A DNA stretch of 64,000 bases from Streptomyces bottropensis ATCC 25435 (GTDB lineage Bacteria; Actinomycetota; Actinomycetes; Streptomycetales; Streptomycetaceae). Under the pieces are notes generated by a model. That model searched no databases and was not told where the DNA came from. It worked only from the letters and a program-made list of their open reading frames with translations. Below, piece by piece: positions 1 through 7,168 of the stretch. Location: the NCBI RefSeq assembly GCF_000383595.1, contig NZ_KB911581.1:3044265-3108264 (forward strand), in the 5' to 3' direction. Made by a program: the position numbers and the translations under genes. The first letter of the stretch is position 1. Each line of letters begins with the position of its first letter.

Positions 1-684
1 CGCCATGTCGAGCGGGCCGAGGATCCGCTCGGCGAAGAACGCGTCGAGGTCCTGCCCCGACACCACCTCGACGATCCTCCCGAGGACGTTGGTGGAGACG
101 GAGTAGTTCCACTGCGAGCCCGGCTCGAACTGCAGCGGCAGACGCGCGTACTCCGCGCACGTCTGCGCCAGGGTGGCCCCCGGCCGGACGGAGTTCTCCA
201 GGCCCGCGTCGCGGTAGAGCGCGTCGACGGGGTGGTCGTAGTAGAAGCCGAACGTCAGGCCCGAGGTGTGGGTCAGCAGATGGCGGACGAGGATCGGCTG
301 CTCGGCCGGCCGGGTCCGGACGTCGGCGCCCGCCCCGGACTCGTACACGCGCGGCTCGGCGAACTCCGGGAGGTAGCGGGAGATCGGGTCCGTCAGTGAC
401 AGCCGGCCCTCCTCGACCAGTATCAGCGCGGCGACCGAGGTGACGGGCTTGGTCATGGAGTAGACCCGCCACAGCGTGTCGGTCTCGACGGGAAGCCCCG
501 CCTCGCGGTCGCGGTGTCCGTACGTCGTCAGGTGGGCGACGCGGCCGCCGCGGGCCAGGGACAGCAGGTAGCCGGGCAGCCGGCCCTCGTCGACCTGGCG
601 GGCCAGATGGGCGTCCAGGCGGGCCAGGGTCTTCGGGTCGAGGCCCGCCTCGCGCGGCTCGACCTCTCGGCGCAGTCGTTCCAT
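1..684 (-). CDS. Serine hydrolase, beta-lactamase/esterase family (3' end off window)
   Basis: The first 228 residues of a penicillin-binding-protein-like serine hydrolase are present; the C-terminus lies beyond base 1. The SxxK nucleophile motif is Ser76-Met-Thr-Lys79. A second active-site stretch, Tyr194-Ser-Val-Ser-Thr-Asn, matches the esterase/class C beta-lactamase fold but lacks the strict Tyr-x-Asn of true AmpC enzymes. I therefore favour an esterase or D-aminopeptidase-like hydrolase over a true beta-lactamase. No signal peptide is visible, which points to the cytoplasm. The ATG at 684 has AGGAG a few bases upstream. The gene starts 25 bases after the MFS stop on the same strand, so it is probably the third gene of the TetR-MFS operon and may modify or detoxify the pump substrate. 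The KTG-like third motif cannot be checked here. Confidence 0.85.
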   Translation of the reverse strand, partial: MERLRREVEPREAGLDPKTLARLDAHLARQVDEGRLPGYLLSLARGGRVAHLTTYGHRDREAGLPVETDTLWRVYSMTKPVTSVAALILVEEGRLSLTDPISRYLPEFAEPRVYESGAGADVRTRPAEQPILVRHLLTHTSGLTFGFYYDHPVDALYRDAGLENSVRPGATLAQTCAEYARLPLQFEPGSQWNYSVSTNVLGRIVEVVSGQDLDAFFAERILGPLDMA

Positions 685-709
685 GGTGGTTCTCCTCCGG
701 TGGCCCGGC

Positions 710-2155
710 TCACGGCTCTCGTTCAACGCTGTCGTCCTCATCGTTCCGTACTGATCGCGTTCCATCCCTCGTGGGGCGGGCGGGTCGAGGCATTCGTACG
801 GCGAGCGGCGCACCGAGCGCGGCCACGCCGGCCAGGAGCAGCAGGGCGGGGCCCGTGCCGAACGGCATGAGCGTCGTCGCGGCCGCCACCCCCAGCGCGG
901 GGCCGACGTTCAGCGCGGTCTGCTGCAGCCCGCCCGCCACTCCGGCCGACTCGGGCGGCGCCTGTCGTACGACGACGGCGGTCGCGGTGACCATCAGCGC
1001 GCCGAAACCCGCTCCCAGCAGCAGGAATCCCGCCCCGATCAGCGGCGTCGACGAGCCCGGGCCGAGCCGGGACAGCGCCAGCACACCGGCGGTCAGCAGC
1101 ACCACGCCCATCAGGGCCGTGGGGCGGGCCCTCCACCGGCGCAGCAGGACGGCCGACAGCGGCGCCCCGAGCACCATCGTCACGCCGCCGGGCAGCGCGA
1201 CGAGGCTCGTACGCAGCGGGTCCAGGCCGAGGACGTCCTGGAGGACGAAGCTGCACACGAACAACGCGCCGAGCATCGCCGCCGAAGCGGCCACCAGTAC
1301 CCCGAGCGCGGCGCGCACCGGCGGCGAACCGAGCACGGCGGACGGCAACAGCGGGTTCGGTGTGCGCCGTTCGTGCCGTACGAGGGCGAGGGCGGACGCG
1401 GCGGCGATCAGCAGACCGAGCGCACCGGTGGCCGTCCAGCCGTGCTCAGGCACCCCGACCAGCGTGTGCACGAGAGCCGCGAGGGTCACGGCGAGCAGCG
1501 CGGCGCCGGGCAGGTCGAGCCGGGGGCCCGGAGCCCTGTTCGCGGGCCGCGCCGCAGGGGTGCGCACCGCCAGCGCCGTCAGACCCATGACCAGCGCCGG
1601 TACGACGTTGAGGAAGAACACCGCCCGCCAGCCCAGCTGGGCGACGAGCACACCGCCGACCAGCGGACCGGCGGCGACGGCCACACCGATGGCGCTGGTC
1701 CGCAGCGCGATGGGCATCCCCAGTCTGTCGGGCGGGAACGCGGCCCGCAGCATCCCGAGCGTGGCGGGCTGCAGCAGCGCCCCGAAGACACCCTGGACGA
1801 CCCGCAACCCGATCACCCAGCCCACCCCGGGCGCGAACCCGATGCCGGCGGAGGCCGCGCCGAACCCCAGCACGCCCCAGGCGAAGACGCGCCGATGGCC
1901 GAACCGGTCGCCGAGCCTCCCCGCGAACACCAACAGCCCCGCCACCGCGATCAGATAGCCGGTGCTGGTCCACTGCACCTCGGTGAGGGACGCGCCCAGA
2001 TCCTCGCGCAGCGCCGGCTGGGCGATCATCAGCACGGTTCCGTCGAGGGCGACCAGCACGGCACCGAGCACGCTGTTGGCGAGGGTCAGCCGGCGGTGGC
2101 GCGCGGATGCCGGTGTGCTCCCCTCGACGCCGGCCTCGGTCGTGGACGCCGTCAT
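710..2155 (-). CDS. MFS drug efflux transporter, DHA2 (EmrB/QacA-like)
   Basis: This 481-residue protein has the 14-helix DHA2 layout. An early helix carries LDGTVLMIAQPAL, comparable to the LD-T-V-N-A-L motif of family members. It is followed by the loop 2-3 motif GRLGDRFGHRRVF and by helix 5 motif C around GPLVGG. It should use the proton gradient to export a small, often cationic or lipophilic compound. The chosen start is the ATG that overlaps the stop of the upstream TetR gene by four bases (ATGA), which implies translational coupling; a longer reading frame upstream only shadows the TetR gene. Substrate cannot be read from sequence. The local TetR protein and the operator at 2732-2764 probably control it. 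Confidence 0.9.
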   Translation of the reverse strand: MTASTTEAGVEGSTPASARHRRLTLANSVLGAVLVALDGTVLMIAQPALREDLGASLTEVQWTSTGYLIAVAGLLVFAGRLGDRFGHRRVFAWGVLGFGAASAGIGFAPGVGWVIGLRVVQGVFGALLQPATLGMLRAAFPPDRLGMPIALRTSAIGVAVAAGPLVGGVLVAQLGWRAVFFLNVVPALVMGLTALAVRTPAARPANRAPGPRLDLPGAALLAVTLAALVHTLVGVPEHGWTATGALGLLIAAASALALVRHERRTPNPLLPSAVLGSPPVRAALGVLVAASAAMLGALFVCSFVLQDVLGLDPLRTSLVALPGGVTMVLGAPLSAVLLRRWRARPTALMGVVLLTAGVLALSRLGPGSSTPLIGAGFLLLGAGFGALMVTATAVVVRQAPPESAGVAGGLQQTALNVGPALGVAAATTLMPFGTGPALLLLAGVAALGAPLAVRMPRPARPTRDGTRSVRNDEDDSVEREP

Positions 2156-2730
2156 CGCCCTTCGCTCCCCAGGTGCGCGTCCAGCGCGGTGCGCAGCAGG
2201 GGCGCGAGGTCGGCGGCGCCCGTGGTGAGCTGGAGACTGCCCCAGGTCCACAGCTGGGCGATGCCGTAGAGGTTCGCCAGCAGGGCGCCCGCCACGAGCC
2301 GGGCATCGGCGTGGGGGCGGGCCCGTGCGACGAGGTCCACCAGCAGGCCGAAGATCGGCAGGCTGGCGTCCCGCAGCCTCAACCCGTCGCTCTCCAGCAG
2401 ATCATGACGGAACATCAGCTCGTGCATGCCCCGGTGGGTGAGCGCGAAGTCGAGGTACACGCGCCCCAGCGTCGCGATCTGCTCGCGCGGGCTCGCCGTA
2501 CCGTCCCCGAGTGCGGCCGCCCCCCTGGCCGCCAGGTCCTCGAAGCCCCGGCGCGCGATGGCCGAGAGCAGCTCCAGATGGGTGGGGAAGTAGCGGCGCG
2601 GCGCCCCGTGCGACACCCCCGCCCGCCGTGCGATCTCCCGCAGGGACAGCGCCTGGACCCCCTCCGCCGTCACCAGCTCGACGCCCACGTCCACCAGCCG
2701 GGACCGCAGCCCCGTGTTCGGCTCGCTCAT
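2152..2730 (-). CDS. TetR-family transcriptional repressor of the efflux cassette
   Basis: This 192-residue TetR-type regulator has an N-terminal helix-turn-helix in LSLREIARRAGVSHGAPRRY (about residues 31-50) and a variable helical ligand domain. It overlaps the MFS pump gene by four bases, so regulator, pump and hydrolase probably form one autoregulated transcript. The start is uncertain: ATG at 2730, or GTG at 2736 inside the operator. Neither has a ribosome binding site. A TAGACA hexamer lies six bases before the ATG, the spacing expected of the -10 box of a leaderless actinobacterial message. The perfect inverted repeat immediately upstream is the natural binding site. The ligand is unknown. 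Confidence 0.88.
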   Translation of the reverse strand: MSEPNTGLRSRLVDVGVELVTAEGVQALSLREIARRAGVSHGAPRRYFPTHLELLSAIARRGFEDLAARGAAALGDGTASPREQIATLGRVYLDFALTHRGMHELMFRHDLLESDGLRLRDASLPIFGLLVDLVARARPHADARLVAGALLANLYGIAQLWTWGSLQLTTGAADLAPLLRTALDAHLGSEGR

Positions 2731-2731
2731 G

Positions 2732-2764
2732 GACACTGTCTACCAAGGAGAGGTAGACAGTGTC
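2732..2764. promoter_or_regulatory. TetR operator, perfect 13-bp inverted repeat
   Basis: GACACTGTCTACC (2732-2744) and its exact complement GGTAGACAGTGTC (2752-2764) flank a 7-base spacer. The site abuts the TetR start codon and covers its presumed -10 region, so binding would block transcription of the TetR-MFS-hydrolase operon. Assignment to this TetR protein is inferred from position. Confidence 0.75.
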
Positions 2765-2781
2765 TACTCGGCGTCGGCCCG

Positions 2782-2847
2782 TCGGTCTGCTCGCCCCCTC
2801 GGTCTGCGCGCCCGCCGGTCTGCTCGCCCCGTCGGTCCGCGCGCGCG
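2782..2847. repeat. Imperfect ~17-bp tandem repeat, four copies
   Basis: Units resembling TCGGTCTGCTCGCCCCC recur at about 2782, 2799, 2816 and 2832 with a few substitutions. They lie between the TetR operator and the 3' end of the broken membrane-protein gene. They have no obvious coding role and probably arose by slippage. Confidence 0.6.
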
Positions 2848-2852
2848 TCCGT

Positions 2853-3422
2853 CTACCCGCCGCTGTGGTCGGCCGCCTTCCTCAGCACGCACAGGTTGCC
2901 TTCGTCGGGGTCGCCGACGTAGTCCCACAGGAGAGGGTTCTTCACCGTGCCCCGGGCGTCGTACTGGGTCCAGATCCCGCCCGGCGCGAACGTGAGACGG
3001 ATCTGTGTTGCGGGGTCCCTCGTGTCGACGTCCGGCGTGATGTCGTGTGTCCAGCTGCCCGCGCCCGGGTTCGGCGCGACGGCGGTATCGAGGTCGGCGT
3101 CGTTGAAGTCGCCGCAGATCCCGCGCGAGGCGAACGTTCCGTCTGCCTTCAGCTCCAGCCGTCCGCCCTGCCCGTCCACTCAGGTGCCCGTGACCTCGGC
3201 CGGGCGCATGGCCCGGGGATCCCCGTCGGGAACGGGGACCGTCAGCCGGCTCACCAGGAGCAGCAGTGCGAACGCCCCGAACAGGAAGAGCAGCCCGCAC
3301 CCCGCCAGGCCGACGAGCGGGACGAGCAGGGCGATCCGTCGGCGCCGTCTGCGCGTCTGTGCCGAAGGCCACCCCTGCCACGGAGGCGGAGGGGTCCTGC
3401 AAGGGTCCTCGGCGCGCTTCAC
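2853..3422 (-). pseudogene. Small membrane protein interrupted by an in-frame TGA
   Basis: Two reading frames lie end to end in the same frame and are separated only by a TGA at 3180-3182. The 80-codon first part has a proline-rich, arginine-rich cytoplasmic stretch and one transmembrane helix (about residues 31-57), ending PAEVTGT. The second part begins VDGQGGRLELKADGTFASRG and continues for about 108 codons to base 2853. Related actinobacterial proteins of this type usually read G-T-W at such a junction, followed by a lipocalin-like or beta-strand domain. A TGG to TGA change at this tryptophan would explain the break. Both halves have normal codon use, so the mutation is recent, or the TGA is read through, or the base call is wrong. 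Function is unknown; the product would be a membrane-anchored extracytoplasmic domain. Confidence 0.7.
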
Positions 3423-3535
3423 ATCGCCCCCCCCGACGCGGTGCCGCGTTGTCGCGGCGGTGTGCGGTCATCCTGCCGCTGAGCTGCGCCGCCCTTCGTG
3501 TCGGGGGCGCCGGCGTGAGGGCCGCCGCGACGCAC

Positions 3536-3570
3536 GGGTCCCCGGACACCGCAGGGGTGTCCGGGGACCC
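3536..3570. terminator. Hairpin terminator after the MHS transporter gene
   Basis: A perfect 15-bp stem (3536-3550 paired with 3556-3570) with a 5-base loop lies 23 bases beyond the transporter stop codon at 3593. There is no U-tract, as is common in Streptomyces. It may also serve the converging end of neighbouring transcription. Confidence 0.75.
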
Positions 3571-3592
3571 GGAGCGGGGCGCGGCCGGGGTT

Positions 3593-4933
3593 TCAGGCCG
3601 CGACGCGCTCCCGGTCGTTCTTCTCGCGCGGGGTGCGGACGCCGAGGAGCTCGGTCGGGATCCTGTGGGTCTCGCGGGCGGTGAGCGCGGCGATGACCGG
3701 CGGGACGCAGAGGGCCGTGGTGAACAGGGCCACGGCGAACCAGTCGTCGCCGTCCGGGCCGGCGATCTGCGCGGCGAAGGTGACGGCGAAACCGGCGACG
3801 GCGAAGCCGATCTGGGTGCCGATGGCCATGCCGGACAGCCGGACGCGGGTGGAGAACATCTCGCCGTAGAAAGAGGGCCAGATGCCGTTCGCGGCGCTGT
3901 AGACGACACCGAAGGTGACGATGCCGAGGACCAGGACCAGCGGGTAGGCGCCCGTGGAGATCGCCCACAGGTAGACGAACATCATCACCGCGCTGCCACC
4001 CGCGCCGATCGCGAACACCGGGCGGCGGCCGATGCGGTCGGAGAGCGTGGCCCACAGCGGGATCGCGGCGAGCGCGACCAGGTTGGCGAGCGCGCCCACC
4101 CACAGCATGGAGGAACGGGACAGGCCGACCGACTCGCTCGTGCCGTACGCCAGCGCCCACACGGTGAAGATCGTGGAGACCGAGGCGACCAGCGCGCCCG
4201 CGATCACCCGCAGCACGTCCGCCCAGTGCTCGCGCAGCAGGACGGCCAGCGGCAGCTTCGCGACACCCTCGGACTCGGTCTGCCGGGTGAAGGCCGGGGT
4301 CTCCTCCAGCGTGCGGCGGATGACGTAACCGACGACGGCCACCGCGATGCTCATCCAGAACGGCACGCGCCAGCCCCAGGACAGCAGCTGGTCCTCGGGG
4401 AGCGCCGCGATCGGGAGGAAGACCAGGGTGGCGAGCAGCTGGCCGCCCTGGGTGCCGCTGAGGGTGAAGCTCGTGAAGAACCCGCGCCGGTCCGACGGCG
4501 CGTGTTCCAGCGTCATGGAGTTCGCGCTGGCCTGCTCACCGGCCGCCGAGATGCCCTGCAGCACCCGGCAGAGCACCAGGAGGACCGGGGCGAGCGAGCC
4601 GACCTGGTCGCGCGTGGGCAGGCAGCCGATCAGGAACGTCGACACGCCCATCAGGATCAGGGTGAAGACCATGATCTTCTTGCGGCCCAGCCGGTCGCCG
4701 AAGTGCCCGAGGAACAGCGCGCCGATCGGCCGCGCCGCGTACGCGACACCGAAGGTGGCCAGGGAGAGGAGGGTCGCGGTGGCCGGGTCGGACTCGTCGA
4801 AGAAGACCGTCGGGAAGATCAGGGCGGCGGCGCTGCCGTAGATGAAGAAGTCGTAGTACTCCAGGGCGCTGCCGATCCAGGCGGCCGTGGCGGCCTTCCT
4901 GGGCTGGCCGGGCGGTGCGGCGGGGACGGACAC
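3593..4933 (-). CDS. MHS-family MFS transporter, probable shikimate/quinate:H+ symporter
   Basis: This 446-residue, 12-helix protein belongs to the metabolite:H+ symporter branch of the MFS, which includes ShiA, KgtP and ProP. Family signatures include GSALEYYDFFIYG at the N-terminus, the loop 2-3 motif GHFGDRLGRKK, and GISAAGEQASANSMTLEHAP in the middle. It is predicted to import shikimate, quinate or a similar hydroxylated cyclic acid. The assignment rests mostly on context: the TetR regulator, dehydrogenase and dehydroshikimate dehydratase of quinate/shikimate catabolism lie next to it, and the same type of operator lies upstream. The GTG start at 4933 is preceded by AAGGAG at good spacing. 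A strong hairpin follows the stop. Another aromatic acid such as protocatechuate remains possible. Confidence 0.88.
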   Translation of the reverse strand: MSVPAAPPGQPRKAATAAWIGSALEYYDFFIYGSAAALIFPTVFFDESDPATATLLSLATFGVAYAARPIGALFLGHFGDRLGRKKIMVFTLILMGVSTFLIGCLPTRDQVGSLAPVLLVLCRVLQGISAAGEQASANSMTLEHAPSDRRGFFTSFTLSGTQGGQLLATLVFLPIAALPEDQLLSWGWRVPFWMSIAVAVVGYVIRRTLEETPAFTRQTESEGVAKLPLAVLLREHWADVLRVIAGALVASVSTIFTVWALAYGTSESVGLSRSSMLWVGALANLVALAAIPLWATLSDRIGRRPVFAIGAGGSAVMMFVYLWAISTGAYPLVLVLGIVTFGVVYSAANGIWPSFYGEMFSTRVRLSGMAIGTQIGFAVAGFAVTFAAQIAGPDGDDWFAVALFTTALCVPPVIAALTARETHRIPTELLGVRTPREKNDRERVAA

Positions 4934-5260
4934 GGCGTGCTCCTTCGAGGGGTCTCCACCGTAGGCGGAGGGAGGAGGAGGGAGGCAGGGGGTGCTGCCG
5001 GGGGAGAGGCGCCGGAACCCTGGGGGTGATCGGGACGGCCGTGCCGGATTCTTCTCCGGCTAATTAACCCACTGGATAGTTAGTAGCGGTTGGCTACGGA
5101 TGTTGCGCCGACGTTTCCCGGGTGTCAAGAGGTCATGCCGAAGGATCTTCCCGGCGCGGGGCGGCGCGGGGCGGCCGGGACGGGGGCGACGCGGCCCACG
5201 GCCGCGCGTCCCGCCGCCGTGTTCCTCGTGTTCCTCGTGTTCCCCGTGTTCTCCGCGTGC
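4934..5260. other. Intergenic region upstream of the transporter
   Basis: This 327-base gap lies between the end of the TetR gene and the start of the transporter gene, both on the minus strand. It contains the predicted operator at 5059-5084, embedded in an unusually AT-rich stretch that should hold the transporter promoter. Between 5140 and 5260 there are short GGGGCGGCGCGGGG-like and GTGTTCCTC repeats, and no convincing gene. Confidence 0.6.
5059..5084. promoter_or_regulatory. Operator 1 of the quinate/shikimate TetR regulator
   Basis: On the minus strand this reads ACTAAC, then 14 bases, then ATTAGC. It aligns end to end with the 26-bp palindrome at 6160-6185 (ACTAAC-N14-ATTAGT): 11 of the 12 outer bases match. 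It lies about 125 bases upstream of the transporter start. Two copies, one per divergent operon arm, suggest a common regulator, most likely the TetR protein encoded at 5261-5926. Confidence 0.65.
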
Positions 5261-5926
5261 TCAGTCCGCCGCGCGGTCCGCCGTCAGATACGCGATCACC
5301 ATGTCACCGAGCATCGTGCGGTAGTGCTCGCGCCGGCCGGGATCGACCAGGTCGCGCCCGAAGAGGGCGCCGAAGGTGTGGCGGTTGGCGACCCGGAAGA
5401 AGCAGAACGCGCTGATCATCGCGTGCAGGTCGACGGCGTCGACCTCGGCCGTGAACAGGCCCGACCGACGGCCCGACGCCAGGATCCGGCGGATCACGTC
5501 CAGCGCGGGCGAGCCGATCCTGCCGAGCATCTCGGAGGAGGCGATGTGCTCGGCCTCGTGGATGTTCTCGATGCTCACGAGACGGATGAAGTCGGGGTGC
5601 GCCTCATGGTGGTCGAACGTCACCTCGGCGAGCCGGCGGATGGCCGCGACCGGGTCCAGATGCTCGACGTCCAGCTCCTGCTCGGTCTGCCGGATCACGG
5701 AGTACGCCCGCTCCAGCACGGCGGTGAACAGCTGCTCCTTGCCGCCGAAGTAGTAGTAGATCATCCGCTTCGTGGTGCGGGTCCGGGCCGCGATCTCGTC
5801 GACCCGGGCGCCGGCGAACCCGGAACGGGCGAACTCCCTGGTCGCGACGTCGAGGATCTCGGCCTTGGTGCGGGCGGCGTCACGGATGCGCCCGTTCGGC
5901 CGTGCCGGTTCTTCGACGCTGGTCAT
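5261..5926 (-). CDS. TetR-family regulator of quinate/shikimate catabolism
   Basis: This 221-residue TetR protein has a helix-turn-helix around GFAGARVDEIAARTRTTKRM and the YYYFGGKEQL that commonly follows it (about residues 37-66). The C-terminal domain should bind the inducer. The ATG at 5926 has AAGGA at normal spacing. The gene is divergent from the dehydrogenase-dehydratase operon and upstream of the transporter on the same strand, with a palindromic site in each promoter region, so it is the obvious local repressor. By analogy with other quinate/shikimate systems the inducer may be shikimate, quinate, dehydroshikimate or protocatechuate; this is not visible in the sequence. Confidence 0.85.
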   Translation of the reverse strand: MTSVEEPARPNGRIRDAARTKAEILDVATREFARSGFAGARVDEIAARTRTTKRMIYYYFGGKEQLFTAVLERAYSVIRQTEQELDVEHLDPVAAIRRLAEVTFDHHEAHPDFIRLVSIENIHEAEHIASSEMLGRIGSPALDVIRRILASGRRSGLFTAEVDAVDLHAMISAFCFFRVANRHTFGALFGRDLVDPGRREHYRTMLGDMVIAYLTADRAAD

Positions 5927-6075
5927 CGCGTTCCTTCGGGCAAGGGGCCAGTGTCGGCGATTGTAGAAGCCCCCGCCCGGCGGCCGGGCGCCGAGTTCCC
6001 GTGCCGGTTCTGGTCCGGGGCTCGATCCCGGTCCGGCTCCGGCGCCCGATCCTGGTCGTGCTCGGGTCGTGCTGG

Positions 6076-6120
6076 GGTCGTGTGCGCGGTCGTGTGCGCG
6101 GTCGTGTGCGCCGTCGTGTC
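6076..6120. repeat. 12-bp tandem repeat, three perfect copies plus a partial
   Basis: GGTCGTGTGCGC occurs head to tail at 6076, 6088 and 6100, followed by a degenerate CGTCGTGTC. The array lies between the TetR gene and the operator in front of the dehydrogenase, in the 5' leader of both divergent transcripts. Confidence 0.8.
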
Positions 6121-6159
6121 CGGGCCGGGGCTTCCCAGGTCCGATCCCCGGGTGCTATG

Positions 6160-6185
6160 ACTAACGTACTAGTTCGTACATTAGT
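6160..6185. promoter_or_regulatory. Operator 2 of the quinate/shikimate TetR regulator
   Basis: ACTAACGTAC, a 6-base centre, and GTACATTAGT form a 26-bp inverted repeat with nine of ten arm positions complementary. It ends 22 bases before the dehydrogenase start codon and so overlaps the expected promoter or start of transcription. Its outer bases recur at 5059-5084. Confidence 0.75.
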
Positions 6186-6207
6186 GAGCCGCTCAGGAGG
6201 CCCCGTC

Positions 6208-7107
6208 GTGCCCCAGGTCTCGAACCCCGCCTCTCCGCGGGACTCGTATCTCGTCGGCCTCATCGGCTCCGGTATCGGGCCCTCGCTCAGCCCCGCCCTG
6301 CACGAGCGGGAGGCCGACCGGCAAGGTCTGCGCTGTCTGTACCGGCTGATCGATATCGACGACCTCGGGGTCGCGCCGGAGGCGGTTGGCGACCTCGTAC
6401 GCGCCGCCCGTGACCTGGGCTTCGACGGGCTGAACATCACGCACCCGTGCAAGCAGCTCGTCATCGGGCACCTCGACGGACTCGCCCCGCAGGCCGCCGC
6501 GCTCGGCGCGGTCAACACCGTCGTCTTCGAGGAAGGCCGGGCCGTCGGCCACAACACGGACGTCACCGGCTTCGCCGCGTCCTTCGCCCGCGGGCTGCCC
6601 GACGCCCCGCTGGAGCGGGTGGTGCAGCTGGGAGCAGGGGGCGCGGGCGCGGCCGTCGCGCACGCCACGCTCACGCTCGGCGCGGAGCACGTCACCGTGG
6701 TCGACGCGATGCCCGACCGGGCGACCGACCTCGCCGCCTCCCTCACCCGGCACTTCGGTCCGGGGCGGGCCGCCGCAGCGACGCCGGACGCGCTGCCGTC
6801 GCTGCTGGGGGCGGCCGACGGGGTCGTCCACGCGACGCCCACCGGGATGGCCGCGCACCCGGGACTGCCCTTCGCCGCCGAGCTGCTGCACCCCGGGCTG
6901 TGGGTGGCGGAGGTGGTGTACCGGCCGCTGGAGACGGAGCTGCTGCGCGCGGCCCGGGGGGCGGGGTGCGCCACGCTGGACGGGGGAGGAATGGCGGCGT
7001 TCCAGGCAGCGGACGCGTTCCGCCTGTTCACCGGGCGTGAGCCGGACACGATGCGGATGCTGGCCGACATCACCGAGCTGGCCGGGATCGCGGGCGCCCG
7101 CAACTGA
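6208..7107 (+). CDS. Quinate/shikimate 5-dehydrogenase (AroE fold, catabolic)
   Basis: This 299-residue AroE-type dehydrogenase oxidises shikimate to 3-dehydroshikimate, and possibly quinate to 3-dehydroquinate, with NAD(P). Substrate-site residues are visible: Ser26-Leu-Ser28 in GPSLSP, catalytic Lys82 in NITHPCK, Asn103 in AVNTVV, and Asp118 in HNTDVTGF. The dinucleotide loop LGAGGAGAA follows at about residue 136. The GTG at 6208 was chosen because AGGAGG sits seven bases upstream; the open frame extends further back through the operator, which is not plausible as coding. The next gene is the dehydroshikimate dehydratase. A separate biosynthetic aroE elsewhere in the genome is expected. 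Confidence 0.9.
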   Translation: MPQVSNPASPRDSYLVGLIGSGIGPSLSPALHEREADRQGLRCLYRLIDIDDLGVAPEAVGDLVRAARDLGFDGLNITHPCKQLVIGHLDGLAPQAAALGAVNTVVFEEGRAVGHNTDVTGFAASFARGLPDAPLERVVQLGAGGAGAAVAHATLTLGAEHVTVVDAMPDRATDLAASLTRHFGPGRAAAATPDALPSLLGAADGVVHATPTGMAAHPGLPFAAELLHPGLWVAEVVYRPLETELLRAARGAGCATLDGGGMAAFQAADAFRLFTGREPDTMRMLADITELAGIAGARN

Positions 7108-7168
7108 CCGCCGTCGGGCGCGCGGCGTCACCTCATTGAGCCTCGATGAGCCTCCAAGGAGCACCACC

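Noticed and set aside
1..684. True class C beta-lactamase
   Set aside because: The Tyr-x-Asn motif is not kept in its usual form and no signal peptide is visible; a general serine hydrolase call is safer.
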